A DNA stretch of 43,233 nucleotides, from the NCBI GenBank assembly GCA_039029395.1, contig JBCCGG010000049.1, positions 1 through 43,233 on the forward strand, written 5' to 3'. This stretch comes from JBCCGG01 sp039029395 (GTDB lineage: Bacteria > Pseudomonadota > Alphaproteobacteria > Kiloniellales > JAKSDN01). Within the stretch, counting starts at the first letter, position 1. Every line of letters starts with the position of its first letter. This document shows positions 16,417-24,369 of this stretch, one piece after another. The position numbers and the translations under genes are program-made. The notes beneath the pieces are model-generated. The model worked only from the letters and a program-made list of their open reading frames with translations, ran no database searches and had not been told where the DNA came from.

Positions 16417-16500
16417 GACGCATCCTCCTCAGGCCGGAAAGCCTAGCGGCCGGCGCGCCGGAAATCCATGGACGGCGAATGGGCCGGACCACGTCGTTGG

Positions 16501-17397
16501 TCAGTCGGACCAAAGCCCGGGCTTCAGCGCCAGCAGCTTGTTCAAGAGCCACTGGCCGGCGCTTCCCAAGGCCCGCCGCTCGGTCCACACCACATCGACG
16601 CCCTGCATCACATCGGTCTCCTGAAAGCCGTAGCGCAGCCTGACCAGATCGCCCGTTCGCAATCTCTCCGACACGACGGTCTTGGGCAAAACAGCCCACC
16701 CCAACCCGGACAGCAGAAGCTCCAGAATTACGTAGGGGCTCTCGCTGAACCAAACCTTCGCGCCTTTTTGATCGCGCGGATCGCCCACCGCGCCCTGGGT
16801 CCTGCTCCGCATCATGAGTTGGCGATGGTGCCGAAGGTCTCCGTGGGACACCCTGCTCCGCCCGGCCAAAGGATGGTCGCGCCCGCACACTGGAACCATG
16901 CGGGAATAGCCGACGCCGCGAAAGTGAAATCCCTGGGGGTGGTCTTCCTGCTCCAACATCATCCCGATGTCGGCGCGCCCTTCCTTGAGCAGGCTGGGCA
17001 CGTCGTTGATGCCTGGATCGAGAATCTCGACCTCGACGAAGGGAAAGCGCTCGCCGAGCTCAAGGAGTATGTCCGTGAGAGAGTGCAGAAACATGCCCTG
17101 CTCCACGGCGATGCAAAGCTGGGTTTCAACCCCTTCGCTGACCGACGAGGCGTGGGCCAGGAATTCCTGATTGCTCTTGAGCACCGATCTGGCGGACCTG
17201 AGCAGGGCCGTGCCGGCCGCGGTGAGAGACGGCGTGCGCCCCGTTCGGTCGAACAGCTCTACGCCGACGTCGATCTCCAGATTGATGACGGCCGTGCTGA
17301 CCGCCGACTGCGCCTTGCGCAGCCTGCGGGCCGCGGCGGAGAAAGAGCCCTCGTCCGCGGCGGCGACGAAAGCTTGCAACTGGTCGAGGCTCGACAT
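16501..17397 (-). CDS. LysR family regulator of the adjacent PACE efflux gene
   Basis: A 298-residue LysR-type regulator. The HTH lies at residues 1-60 (LQAFVAAADEGSFSAAARRLRKAQSAVSTAVINLE), then comes an effector domain (TQLCIAVEQGMFLHSLTDILLEL onward). It is divergently transcribed from a PACE efflux pump gene across a 102-bp A/T-rich region holding a perfect palindrome. This matches the AceR/AceI type of arrangement, in which the LysR protein activates the pump. Specific ligands (biguanides, polyamines) are an inference from the family. Start: ATG 17397, directly preceding the HTH. Confidence 0.87.
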   Translation of the reverse strand: MSSLDQLQAFVAAADEGSFSAAARRLRKAQSAVSTAVINLEIDVGVELFDRTGRTPSLTAAGTALLRSARSVLKSNQEFLAHASSVSEGVETQLCIAVEQGMFLHSLTDILLELGERFPFVEVEILDPGINDVPSLLKEGRADIGMMLEQEDHPQGFHFRGVGYSRMVPVCGRDHPLAGRSRVSHGDLRHHRQLMMRSRTQGAVGDPRDQKGAKVWFSESPYVILELLLSGLGWAVLPKTVVSERLRTGDLVRLRYGFQETDVMQGVDVVWTERRALGSAGQWLLNKLLALKPGLWSD

Positions 17398-17415
17398 TCA
17401 AAGGTCACGCTAATC

Positions 17416-17439
17416 TATCTGATATTTAGATATTATCTA
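17416..17439. promoter_or_regulatory. nested palindromic operator between LysR and PACE genes
   Basis: TATCT-N7-AGATA (17416-17432) overlaps the perfect 13-bp palindrome TAGATA-T-TATCTA (17427-17439) in an A/T-rich island inside very G+C-rich DNA. Its position between divergent genes suits LysR binding at an activation and an autoregulation site, one arm (AGATA) shared. Confidence 0.55.
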
Positions 17440-17499
17440 ACTTTGAATTATAGGAAAAGCGGATATTTTATGCGGCCATTGCATTTGGAGACGAGAGCC

Positions 17500-17955
17500 A
17501 TGACACCGAAAATCGCGATCCGCACCGGACGAGACCGCCTGCGCTACACGGTGCTGTTCGAGCTGTTCTTGATTGCCTTCCTGGCGCCGCTCGGCGCCTA
17601 CATCCTGGACAAGCACGTCTTGGATCTCGGGCTGCTGTCAATCGTGCTGTCGCTCAAGGCCATGCTGGTCAATTTGATCTACAACTGGCTCTTCGATCTG
17701 TGGGACGTACGCTCCGGCCGCATTCCAAGCGAACGCGCCTTGGGTTGGCGGATCGTGCATGCCCTTGGCTTCGAGTGCGGCTTGGTCATGACCTCCCTGC
17801 CCATCGTGATCTGGTGGCTCGGTCTCACGCTGCTTCAAGCGCTGATCATGGACCTGGCCGTGACCGGCATCATCGTGTTCTACACCCTGGGTTTCGGATG
17901 GTGCTATGACCGGATGTTTCCGGTGCCGCAGCCCCTGCCCTCCTGCGCCGCCTAG
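17500..17955 (+). CDS. PACE family multidrug efflux transporter
   Basis: A 151-residue inner-membrane protein with four predicted helices formed by two repeated bacterial-transmembrane-pair units. Each repeat has its motif: LRYTVLFELFLIAFLAPLGA in the first and WRIVHALGFECGLVMTSLPI in the second. The acidic residue in FELF matches the conserved helix-1 Glu needed for proton-coupled export in AceI. Length fits the family. These pumps export chlorhexidine, some dyes and short-chain diamines such as cadaverine. Start: ATG 17500, nine bases after GGAG; an earlier in-frame ATG at 17470 lacks a ribosome-binding site. Confidence 0.85.
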   Translation: MTPKIAIRTGRDRLRYTVLFELFLIAFLAPLGAYILDKHVLDLGLLSIVLSLKAMLVNLIYNWLFDLWDVRSGRIPSERALGWRIVHALGFECGLVMTSLPIVIWWLGLTLLQALIMDLAVTGIIVFYTLGFGWCYDRMFPVPQPLPSCAA

Positions 17956-18006
17956 TTCGAAAGACCACGTGCAAGGTTCGACACCATTTCCCACCACCGC
18001 GCGTTG

Positions 18007-18042
18007 TTGCATGGGGTCGTTCCATTGCATGGGGTCGTTCCA
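18007..18042. repeat. 18-bp tandem duplication
   Basis: TTGCATGGGGTCGTTCCA occurs twice head-to-tail with no mismatch (18007-18024, 18025-18042) in the 283-bp non-coding gap after the PACE gene. It is probably a recent slippage duplication; a repeated binding site cannot be excluded. Confidence 0.8.
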
Positions 18043-18053
18043 ACCAAAATCCA

Positions 18054-18077
18054 GTGGGGGACCACCACCTCCCCCAC
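18054..18077. terminator. hairpin downstream of PACE gene
   Basis: GTGGGGGA / TCCCCCAC, 8 bp, with an 8-nt CCACCACC loop. It lies about 100 bp past the PACE stop and before the phospholipid operon. No T-run follows, so termination is tentative. Confidence 0.35.
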
Positions 18078-18238
18078 ATTCCGCTGATTCGAGGTTTGAA
18101 TTCAGTGCGTTAAAGTAAAATTGATGTACATGAAATGGGCATCGGCATAGCTGATCCAAAACCGGGCTCTTGCCCCGCCGCGGTCGCGCGATGATATCTT
18201 GAGAGGGTAGACACCGCTTAGCGCTAGAGGGGCCTGCC

Positions 18239-18841
18239 TTGGCCGTCAGCCTCTACGATCTAAAACCGCGCTTTCAGGCGCTGCTGCGGCCCGCCGCCGG
18301 ACGCTTGGCGGCGGCCGGGATCACAGCCAACCAGGTCACCCTGGCGGCGCTCGCCCTAAGCGCCTTTGGCGGGCTTCTGATCGGCCTTTGGCCGGGCGCC
18401 TGGGCGCCCCTCCTGCTGCTTGGGCCGATCCTCTTGCTACGCATGGCCCTGAACGCCCTGGACGGCATGCTGGCGCGCGAGCACGGCCAAGCCTCCCGCC
18501 TGGGCGCGCTCCTGAACGAGCTATGCGACCTCGCCTCCGATGCCCTGCTCTACCTGCCGCTCGCCCTGGTCCCGGGCATGCCCGCCGCGCTTCTCGTGGC
18601 CGGGGTGACGGCTGGTCTGATCGTCGAGGCGGCCGGCATTCTGGCGCTCACGACTGGTGGGGCCAGGGTCTATGACGGCCCCTTCGGCAAGAGCGATCGG
18701 GCGCTGCTGTTCGGCGGCTTGGCCTTTCTGATCGGCCTCGGCGTGCCGACCGGTGGCTGGCTCGCGGTCGTGCTGTGGCTTGCCCTGGCGGCCGCCGGGC
18801 TCACCCTGGTGCGTCGGGTCAAAAAGGCGCTGGCCCCGTGA
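18239..18841 (+). CDS. CDP-alcohol phosphotransferase family protein (YnbA-like)
   Basis: A 200-residue polytopic membrane enzyme of the CDP-alcohol phosphatidyltransferase family, which moves a phosphatidyl group from CDP-diacylglycerol to an alcohol. The signature is visible at residues 72-97 as NALDG-x2-AR...G-x3-N-x3-D. The usual D-x2-DG...G-x3-D-x3-D has Asn at the first and third Asp, while Asp75 and the proposed base Asp97 remain. The context with a CTP transferase and an acyltransferase resembles the enteric ynbAB cluster, whose members I recall sharing the NALDG variant. The acceptor alcohol is unknown. Start: TTG 18239 after AGAGGGG; it overlaps the next gene by GTGA. Confidence 0.8.
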   Translation: MAVSLYDLKPRFQALLRPAAGRLAAAGITANQVTLAALALSAFGGLLIGLWPGAWAPLLLLGPILLLRMALNALDGMLAREHGQASRLGALLNELCDLASDALLYLPLALVPGMPAALLVAGVTAGLIVEAAGILALTTGGARVYDGPFGKSDRALLFGGLAFLIGLGVPTGGWLAVVLWLALAAAGLTLVRRVKKALAP

Positions 18842-19764
18842 TCTTTGCCTGGCCCGCCCAGCCGGTGATCTGGATCTTGGCCGGCTTGTTCGGCCTGCTG
18901 GTCGTGGCCAGCGTCGCCAGCCGGATGATGGCGCGCGCGCCCGGCGAGCTCAGGCAGCGGATCCGCACCTGGTGGGTTATGATCGCGGTCTTCGCCCTGG
19001 CGCTGTTCCTGGACCGGGTCGGCGCAATCGCGCTGTTCGGCTTGGTCAGCTTCATCGCCTTCAAGGAGTACCTTTCCCTGATCCCGACCCGGCGCGCCGA
19101 CCGGCGGGTGCTGTTCTGGGCCTATCTAGCGATCCCGGGCCAGTACCTTTGGGTGGCCGAGGACTGGTACGGCATGTTCCTGATCTTCATCCCGGTCTAC
19201 CTGTTCCTGGGCCTGGCACTGCGCATGGTGATCGACGGCGCGACCGAGGGCTTCCTGCGCGCGGTCGGCACGCTGCACTGGGGCCTGATGATCACGGTCT
19301 TCAGCCTGAGCCACGGCGCCTATCTCCTGAATCTGCCGGCCGAGGGCAACCCGGCGGCCGGCGGGGTCGGGCTGCTGACCTTCCTGGTGGTCCTGACCCA
19401 GGCCAACGACGTGCTGCAGTACGTCTGGGGCCGCACCCTGGGCCGCCACCCGGTGATCCCAAAGGTCAGTCCGAACAAGACCTGGGAGGGGCTGATCGGC
19501 GGCGTCGCCACGACCACCCTGGCGGCGCTGCTGCTGGCGCCGCTCTTGACCCCGTTCTCATTGTGGCATTCGCTTCTGGCCGGCCTGCTGATCGGCATCG
19601 CCGGCTTTTTCGGCGACGTCACCATATCGGCGGTCAAACGGGATCTGGGGGTCAAGGACACCAGCACCCTGCTGCCGGGCCACGGCGGCATGCTTGACCG
19701 GGTCGACAGCCTGACCTTCACGGCGCCGCTGTTCTTCCACTTCACCTACTATCTTTACTACTGA
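18838..19764 (+). CDS. phosphatidate cytidylyltransferase family protein (CdsA/YnbB-like)
   Basis: A 308-residue inner-membrane protein with about eight helices that should make CDP-diacylglycerol from CTP and phosphatidate. The CTP-transferase signature is intact near the C-terminus (SAVKRDLGVKD, then LPGHGGMLDRVDS). An added N-terminal hydrophobic segment and a very hydrophobic end (FTYYLYY) are typical of YnbB-like members. Start: GTG 18838, overlapping the preceding stop, so it is translationally coupled to the CDP-alcohol enzyme that would use its product. A housekeeping cdsA is expected elsewhere in the genome, making this a specialised pair. Confidence 0.87.
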   Translation: MIFAWPAQPVIWILAGLFGLLVVASVASRMMARAPGELRQRIRTWWVMIAVFALALFLDRVGAIALFGLVSFIAFKEYLSLIPTRRADRRVLFWAYLAIPGQYLWVAEDWYGMFLIFIPVYLFLGLALRMVIDGATEGFLRAVGTLHWGLMITVFSLSHGAYLLNLPAEGNPAAGGVGLLTFLVVLTQANDVLQYVWGRTLGRHPVIPKVSPNKTWEGLIGGVATTTLAALLLAPLLTPFSLWHSLLAGLLIGIAGFFGDVTISAVKRDLGVKDTSTLLPGHGGMLDRVDSLTFTAPLFFHFTYYLYY

Positions 19765-19776
19765 GGCCGGGCGCCG

Positions 19777-20430
19777 ATGCGCGAGAGAATCGTTACTGCC
19801 CTGCGCTACCTCTTCTTCCTTCTGGTGGTGCGCCCCCTGGTCTTGCTGGTGCTTGGCATCAACCTGCGCCACGGCGAGCGCCTGCCCAAGCGGGGCCCGG
19901 CGATCCTGGTCGCCAACCACAACAGCCATCTGGACACCCTGGCTCTCATGACCCTGTTCCGCCAGTCCCAGCTCCCCCAGCTACGCCCGGTTGCGGCGGC
20001 CGACTACTTCCTGAGCCGGCCCTGGCTCGCCTGGTTCGCGACCCGCATCATCGGCATCATCCCGCTCGAGCGCCAGGTCAAGCCCGGCGCGGGGGATCCC
20101 CTAGCGCCCTGCGACGACGCGCTCGAGCGAGACGAGATTTTGATCCTCTTTCCCGAAGGCAGCCGGGGCGAGCCCGAACAGCTCGCCGACTTCAAGTCGG
20201 GCATCGCCCATCTCGCCAAGCGTCACCCGGGCCTGCCGGTGTTGCCGGTCTTTTTGCACGGCCTGGGCAAGGCCCTGCCCCGGGGCGAGCGCTTGCTGGT
20301 GCCCTTCTTCTGCGACGTCTTCATCGGCGAGGCGATCACCTGGTCGGGCGAGCGGCGCGGCTTCATGGCCGAGCTGGAAGCCGCCATGGCCGAGCTTGCC
20401 GCCGAGGGCGACTTTCCGGCTTGGGAGTGA
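19777..20430 (+). CDS. 1-acyl-sn-glycerol-3-phosphate acyltransferase family protein
   Basis: A 217-residue PlsC-type acyltransferase. The catalytic H-x4-D is in VANHNSHLDTL, block II around RPWLAWFATRIIGIIPLER, and the substrate-binding block III is FPEGSRGEPE. An N-terminal hydrophobic segment (YLFFLLVVRPLVLLVLGI) anchors it to the membrane. It would supply phosphatidate for the CTP transferase immediately upstream (12-bp gap), so the three genes form a complete small route: acylation, CDP activation, head-group transfer. Start: ATG 19777. The stop is one base from the convergent TetR stop. Confidence 0.87.
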   Translation: MRERIVTALRYLFFLLVVRPLVLLVLGINLRHGERLPKRGPAILVANHNSHLDTLALMTLFRQSQLPQLRPVAAADYFLSRPWLAWFATRIIGIIPLERQVKPGAGDPLAPCDDALERDEILILFPEGSRGEPEQLADFKSGIAHLAKRHPGLPVLPVFLHGLGKALPRGERLLVPFFCDVFIGEAITWSGERRGFMAELEAAMAELAAEGDFPAWE

Positions 20431-20431
20431 G

Positions 20432-20953
20432 TTAGTGCTTGACCAGAAGGGCGGCGGCCGCCTGGTCGAAGGCCTCGGTGCGTTCCAAGCTTCGGGCCAG
20501 GATCAGCGCACCCTCGAGCGCCGAGAGCACCAGCACGGCCTGATCCGGGCCGGCCGGGGCCAGCGCCCGCTCGAGCCACGCGAGATTGTCCTGGAAGAAG
20601 CGCCGGACCTCGAGGGCGACCTCGCCCGGCAGGGCCTCGATCTCGGCGCCGAACAGGCCGCAAAGGCACATCTGGCCGTCCTCGACCAGGGCCTTGCGGT
20701 AGGCGGCCACATAGCGCTCCAAGCTGCCCGGGCTCTCCGGATCGCCCAGCGCCGCCAGGAAGCGCTCCCGGTAGCGCGCGACCACGGCGGCGCCCAGGTC
20801 CGCCTTGGTCGGGAAGTGGTAGTGCACGCTGGCGCTCTTGACCTCGACGGCCTCGGCCAGGTCGCGGAAACTGAAACCGTTGAAACCCCGGCTGCGTGCC
20901 TGACGCTCCGCGGCATCGAGGATCTCTTCGGCTTTGCCCGAACGCTCTACCAT
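20432..20953 (-). CDS. TetR family transcriptional regulator
   Basis: A 173-residue regulator with the TetR HTH at about residues 5-52 (AEEILDAAERQARSRGFNGFSFRDLAEAVEVKSASVHYHFPTKADL) and a C-terminal ligand domain containing CLCGLFGAEIEALP, as in AcrR/NemR-like members. The CLCG pair could be redox- or electrophile-sensitive, an inference from NemR-like proteins. Start: ATG 20953. It is convergent with the acyltransferase gene and downstream of trpF. A CTATCGATAG palindrome sits 26 bp upstream of the start. Confidence 0.85.
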   Translation of the reverse strand: MVERSGKAEEILDAAERQARSRGFNGFSFRDLAEAVEVKSASVHYHFPTKADLGAAVVARYRERFLAALGDPESPGSLERYVAAYRKALVEDGQMCLCGLFGAEIEALPGEVALEVRRFFQDNLAWLERALAPAGPDQAVLVLSALEGALILARSLERTEAFDQAAAALLVKH

Positions 20954-20978
20954 GGTCGCTCTCCAGGGGAATCGTCGC

Positions 20979-20988
20979 CTATCGATAG
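20979..20988. promoter_or_regulatory. palindrome upstream of TetR gene
   Basis: CTATCGATAG, a perfect 10-bp palindrome followed by ATAGACAAG, is in the short A/T-richer leader of the TetR gene. TetR proteins often repress themselves from such sites; no experimental motif is known to me for this one. Confidence 0.35.
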
Positions 20989-21039
20989 ATAGACAAGCAG
21001 AGGGCCAATTGAAAGGCCCCGCCGCGCAGGGCAGGAATG

Positions 21040-21687
21040 CTAAAGCGCGCGGGCCTGCGCAAGGAAGGCGTCGATCTTCTCCGGGCTCTTGAGGCCCGGG
21101 CGTTCCTCGACGCCGGAGGAGACGTCGACCGAGCGGGCGCCGGAGATCTCGACCGCTTGCTTCAGGTTGTCGGGCTCGAGGCCGCCGGACAGCATCCAGG
21201 GCTTGGACCAGGTCTTACCGGCCAGGAGCCGCCAGTCGAAGGCCAGCGCGTTGCCTCCGGGCAGGGCATTCTTCATGGACTTGGGCGGCTTGGCGTCAAA
21301 CAACAGGCGGTCGGCCACCTCGGCATAGGTCTCGGCCGGCGCCAGGTCCTCGGCGGTCGACAGCTTGAGCACCTTGATCACCGCCAGGCCGGTGCGCGCG
21401 CGGATCTCGGCGACCCGGCGCGGTGTCTCGGCGCCGTGCAGCTGGATGAAGTCGAGCGGCACCTGGCCGGTCACCTCGGCGACCAATGCGTCGTCGGGAT
21501 CGACCATCAACGCGACGCGCTTGACTCCCGGCTTGAGCCGGCCCGCCAGGTCGATAGCCTGGGCCGGTGTCACCGCGCGCGGACTATTGGGATAGAACAC
21601 GAAGCCCACCAGGTCCGCGCCGGCGGCCACCGCCGCGTCGAGCGCGGCCGGCGTGTTAATCCCGCAGATCTTGACCTCGAGTGACAT
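21040..21687 (-). CDS. trpF: phosphoribosylanthranilate isomerase
   Basis: A 215-residue TIM barrel that isomerises N-(5-phosphoribosyl)anthranilate in tryptophan synthesis. The catalytic Cys is in KICGIN at the N-terminus, the catalytic Asp in LLFDAKPPK, and the phosphate-binding end in MLSGGLEPDN and SVDVSSGVEERPG. Start: ATG 21687. In many alphaproteobacteria trpF is followed at once by trpB; here a TetR gene follows and trpB lies 9 kb away on the same strand. Confidence 0.95.
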   Translation of the reverse strand: MSLEVKICGINTPAALDAAVAAGADLVGFVFYPNSPRAVTPAQAIDLAGRLKPGVKRVALMVDPDDALVAEVTGQVPLDFIQLHGAETPRRVAEIRARTGLAVIKVLKLSTAEDLAPAETYAEVADRLLFDAKPPKSMKNALPGGNALAFDWRLLAGKTWSKPWMLSGGLEPDNLKQAVEISGARSVDVSSGVEERPGLKSPEKIDAFLAQARAL

Positions 21688-21746
21688 GGTACGCTGTCCG
21701 TCGAACTGAACCAGGGGCGACTAGCAGCACAGATAGGCTGCCCGGG

Positions 21747-22589
21747 TCAAGCGTCGTCCGGCTCGTCCGGGGCGGCCGGCAGGTTGGGCTGATCGGGAAC
21801 CCAGCCGGTGCAGGTCTGAAAGGCGATCGAGACGTAGGTCATGATCAGCGCCAGCATGGGGTACTCGAGGATCACCTGAATCAGCTGAAAGCGCCCCAGG
21901 GTGGCGCCGAGCTCCTCTGGCGTCGCGAGTTCGCCGGCGGTGCCGCCGGTCTCGGGAATCTGCTCCAAGAGCGGCGCGCTGATGATCGGCGCGATGAAGC
22001 CCATCAGCGCCAAGAGCGGCAGCAAGACCAGGATCACGCCCAGCAAGAGGCGCCAGCCCTGGCCCACACTGTGCCGCCAGGCGTGCTTGAAGCCGTAAAC
22101 CTCGCCGACCGCGGCGGCCGGGAACACGAAGCTGACCCTGACCAAAACAAAGGCCAGGGCGACGATGCCGCAGAGGGTGAAGGCGGCCACGCCGAGCGAG
22201 GCCGCCGGGCCGGCCGCCGCCATAGGCGAGATCACAATGCCGAAGCCGACCATGTTGAGTAGGGTCACCAGGATGACAAAGCGCAGAAAGCGCCAATGCT
22301 CCTTGCCCCAACTCAGGCCTAGCACCGGCGCGCCGACGACCGGACCATAGAGATTGAGCCGGTACCAAGTCACGCCGAACAGCGTGTAGGGAATCAGCGC
22401 GAGGAGCTGAAAGAAGGTGCCAAGCTGAACGATCATGAGGGTCGCGATCCAGAGCAGGATCGACAGCAGGAAGGGCACCGCCATGGCCTTGGGCAAGTAG
22501 CGCAACTGGACCACGAAGGTCCGGTAGCTCGAGGCCACCGTGGCGCCGATCGGCAGGTCGGTGACGGGTCCTGGCGGCGGCGCGCTCAC
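21747..22589 (-). CDS. polytopic membrane protein of unknown function
   Basis: A 280-residue integral membrane protein with about six hydrophobic helices (for example AMAVPFLLSILLWIATLMIV, FLRFVILVTLLNMVGFGIVI, GWRLLLGVILVLLPLLALMG) and a short acidic tail ending EPDDA. Start: GTG 22589, overlapping the pyrF stop as GTGA, so translation is coupled to pyrF. It lies between pyrF and trpF, a place where alphaproteobacteria often have a small envelope protein. No domain is recognised with confidence. Confidence 0.7.
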   Translation of the reverse strand: MSAPPPGPVTDLPIGATVASSYRTFVVQLRYLPKAMAVPFLLSILLWIATLMIVQLGTFFQLLALIPYTLFGVTWYRLNLYGPVVGAPVLGLSWGKEHWRFLRFVILVTLLNMVGFGIVISPMAAAGPAASLGVAAFTLCGIVALAFVLVRVSFVFPAAAVGEVYGFKHAWRHSVGQGWRLLLGVILVLLPLLALMGFIAPIISAPLLEQIPETGGTAGELATPEELGATLGRFQLIQVILEYPMLALIMTYVSIAFQTCTGWVPDQPNLPAAPDEPDDA

Positions 22590-23335
22590 GAGGCCCGGTC
22601 CCGCATCTGACCTTGAGCCTGATCCAGCTCGCCAGCGATTCGCCGGGCGGCGGCGGCAGGATCGTCGGCGCCGGTGATCGGCCGGCCGATGACCAGGTAG
22701 TCGGCCCCGGCGGCGAGCGCCTCGGCCGGCGTCATGGTTCGCTTCTGGTCGCCGCTGGCGGCCCAAGCGGGCCGGATGCCGGGCACCAGCAGCTTGAAAT
22801 CGGGCCCGCAGGCCTGGCGCAGGGCGGCGATCTCGCGCGGGCTGCAGACCACGCCGTCAAGCCCGCAAGCCAGGGCCAGGCGGGCCAGGCGCACGACCGC
22901 CTGCTCGCTCGGGCCGGTCATGCCGACCTCGGCCAGGTCGCCGTCGTCCAGGCTGGTCAGCAGGGTAACCGCGAGCAAGAGCGGGCGCGGCTGGTCGGCA
23001 TCCTCGGCACCCTCGCGCACCGCGTCGGCGGCCGCCTCCATCATGGCCCGGCCGCCGGCGGCGTGAAGGTTCACGATCGCTGGGCGCAGGTGCAGGCTGG
23101 CGCGCAGGGCGCCGGCCACGGTGTTCGGGATATCGTGGAACTTGAGGTCGAGAAAGAGCGGCTCGCCGCCGGCCACCGCGCGCACCCCGTCGGGGCCTTG
23201 GGCGGTGAAGAGTTCCTTGCCGATCTTGAGGCCACCTACCCAGGGACCGACCGCGCGGGCAAGGCCGGCGGCACGCTCCAGATTGGGCGTATCGAGCGCC
23301 ACGAAGACGCGGGATTTCGGGTCGCTGCCGTTCAT
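22586..23335 (-). CDS. pyrF: orotidine-5'-phosphate decarboxylase
   Basis: A 249-residue TIM-barrel enzyme that decarboxylates OMP to UMP in pyrimidine synthesis. The catalytic D-x-K-x2-D array is in FLDLKFHDIPNT at about residues 60-71. Phosphate binding is by LLVPGIRPA and YLVIGRPITGADDP. Start: ATG 23335. It overlaps the downstream membrane-protein gene by GTGA. A 95-bp gap with a large palindrome separates it from the upstream ornithine cyclodeaminase-like gene, so it may have its own transcript boundary. Confidence 0.95.
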   Translation of the reverse strand: MNGSDPKSRVFVALDTPNLERAAGLARAVGPWVGGLKIGKELFTAQGPDGVRAVAGGEPLFLDLKFHDIPNTVAGALRASLHLRPAIVNLHAAGGRAMMEAAADAVREGAEDADQPRPLLLAVTLLTSLDDGDLAEVGMTGPSEQAVVRLARLALACGLDGVVCSPREIAALRQACGPDFKLLVPGIRPAWAASGDQKRTMTPAEALAAGADYLVIGRPITGADDPAAAARRIAGELDQAQGQMRDRAS

Positions 23336-23356
23336 GGCGCCCTTCTAGCAGGTCCG

Positions 23357-23433
23357 ATCCGGCTCTACTAGCGCACGATCGGCATAATCGGAGCCGCTTA
23401 AGCGTCTCCGATTATGCCGTGAATCCGGCTCTA
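23357..23433. repeat. REP-like palindromic element with direct-repeat ends
   Basis: A perfect 14-bp stem CGGCATAATCGGAG (23380-23393) and CTCCGATTATGCCG (23406-23419) encloses the palindrome CGCTTAAGCG. The unit is flanked by direct repeats ATCCGGCTCTA at 23357-23367 and 23423-23433. It fills the gap between the ornithine cyclodeaminase-like gene, whose stop it touches, and pyrF. The structure resembles a REP/MITE-type element or a strong transcript-end hairpin. Confidence 0.65.
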
Positions 23434-24351
23434 GGCGCGTTCGAAGGCGAGCTGAGCGGCAGCCAGGTCCTCCAACGCAGTGCCGACCGACTTGAACAGG
23501 GTAATCTGATCGTAGTAGCGGCGGGCGCCCCGCTCGCCCCGGGTCATGTCGTAGAGATCGCCGGCGATGTCGGCAGGGTCGAGCAACCCGGCTTCGATCG
23601 GCTGGACGATGTCGCCGGCCTCGCTGCACGCGCCCTCGCGCGTGTCCACGAAAACCCGGGCCTTGCGTACCGCCTCGTCGTCGCTCTCGCGCATCTCGGG
23701 CGTGTAAGCGCCGACCAGGTCCAGGTGCTGGCCAGGGGACAGCCAGGCGCCGCGGATCAGCGGCGTCTTGCTCAAGGTCGCACAGGAAACTACGTGAGCG
23801 CCCCGGGCGGCGGCCTCCAGATCGTCGGTCGCCTCGACCTTGAAGTCGCGCCTGTTGAGGCGCTTGGCGAGCGCCGCCGCCTTGTCCGGGGAGCGGCCCC
23901 AGATCAGCACGTTGCAGATCGGCCGAACCGCCGCGTGGGCCATCACCAAATAGGGCGCGAGCGCGCCGGTGCCGACCATCAGCAAGCGCTCGCAGTCCGG
24001 CCGCGAGAGGTAGGAGGAGGCCAGCGCCGAGGCAGCCGCCGTGCGCTTCAAGGTCAGGCTCGGCCCGTCGATCAGGGCCTGGGGCTGGCCATTGCGTCCA
24101 TCGATGAGGAGGTAGGCGCCCATCACCGCGGGCAGACCTTGTGCGCTGTTGTCAGGGAAGACGGTCGCGATCTTGACACCGATCCAACGGTTCTCCTGCC
24201 ACGCGGGCATCAGCAGCAAGGTGCCCTCGCCGACCTCGTGATGACCGCGCAGGGGCGTCGTCACGCCGCGCCGAAAGGTTTGGCGCAGTCGCTCGATCAA
24301 GGAGTCCCAATCGAGCGCCGCCTCGACTTGGGCGGCGGTGATAATACGCAT
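23431..24351 (-). CDS. ornithine cyclodeaminase / mu-crystallin family protein
   Basis: A 306-residue NAD(P)-dependent protein of the OCD/mu-crystallin family. Visible features are the substrate-side PLRGHHEVGEGTLLLMPAW, the conserved KIATVFPDN, LKRTAAASALAS, the Rossmann motif LLMVGTGALAPYLVMAH and the late VDTREGACSEAGDI. Members include ornithine and alanine-type cyclodeaminases and ketimine reductases; the exact substrate cannot be read. Start: ATG 24351, 18 bp after the lapA stop. It interrupts the common lapA-pyrF arrangement and carries the palindromic element at its 3' end, suggesting a later insertion. Confidence 0.87.
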   Translation of the reverse strand: MRIITAAQVEAALDWDSLIERLRQTFRRGVTTPLRGHHEVGEGTLLLMPAWQENRWIGVKIATVFPDNSAQGLPAVMGAYLLIDGRNGQPQALIDGPSLTLKRTAAASALASSYLSRPDCERLLMVGTGALAPYLVMAHAAVRPICNVLIWGRSPDKAAALAKRLNRRDFKVEATDDLEAAARGAHVVSCATLSKTPLIRGAWLSPGQHLDLVGAYTPEMRESDDEAVRKARVFVDTREGACSEAGDIVQPIEAGLLDPADIAGDLYDMTRGERGARRYYDQITLFKSVGTALEDLAAAQLAFERA

Positions 24352-24369
24352 CGGGGGATTGGAATAGGA

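Noticed and set aside
18007..18042. Tandem 18-bp repeat as a CRISPR or iteron array
   Set aside because: There are only two abutting copies, with no spacers and no replication or Cas gene nearby.
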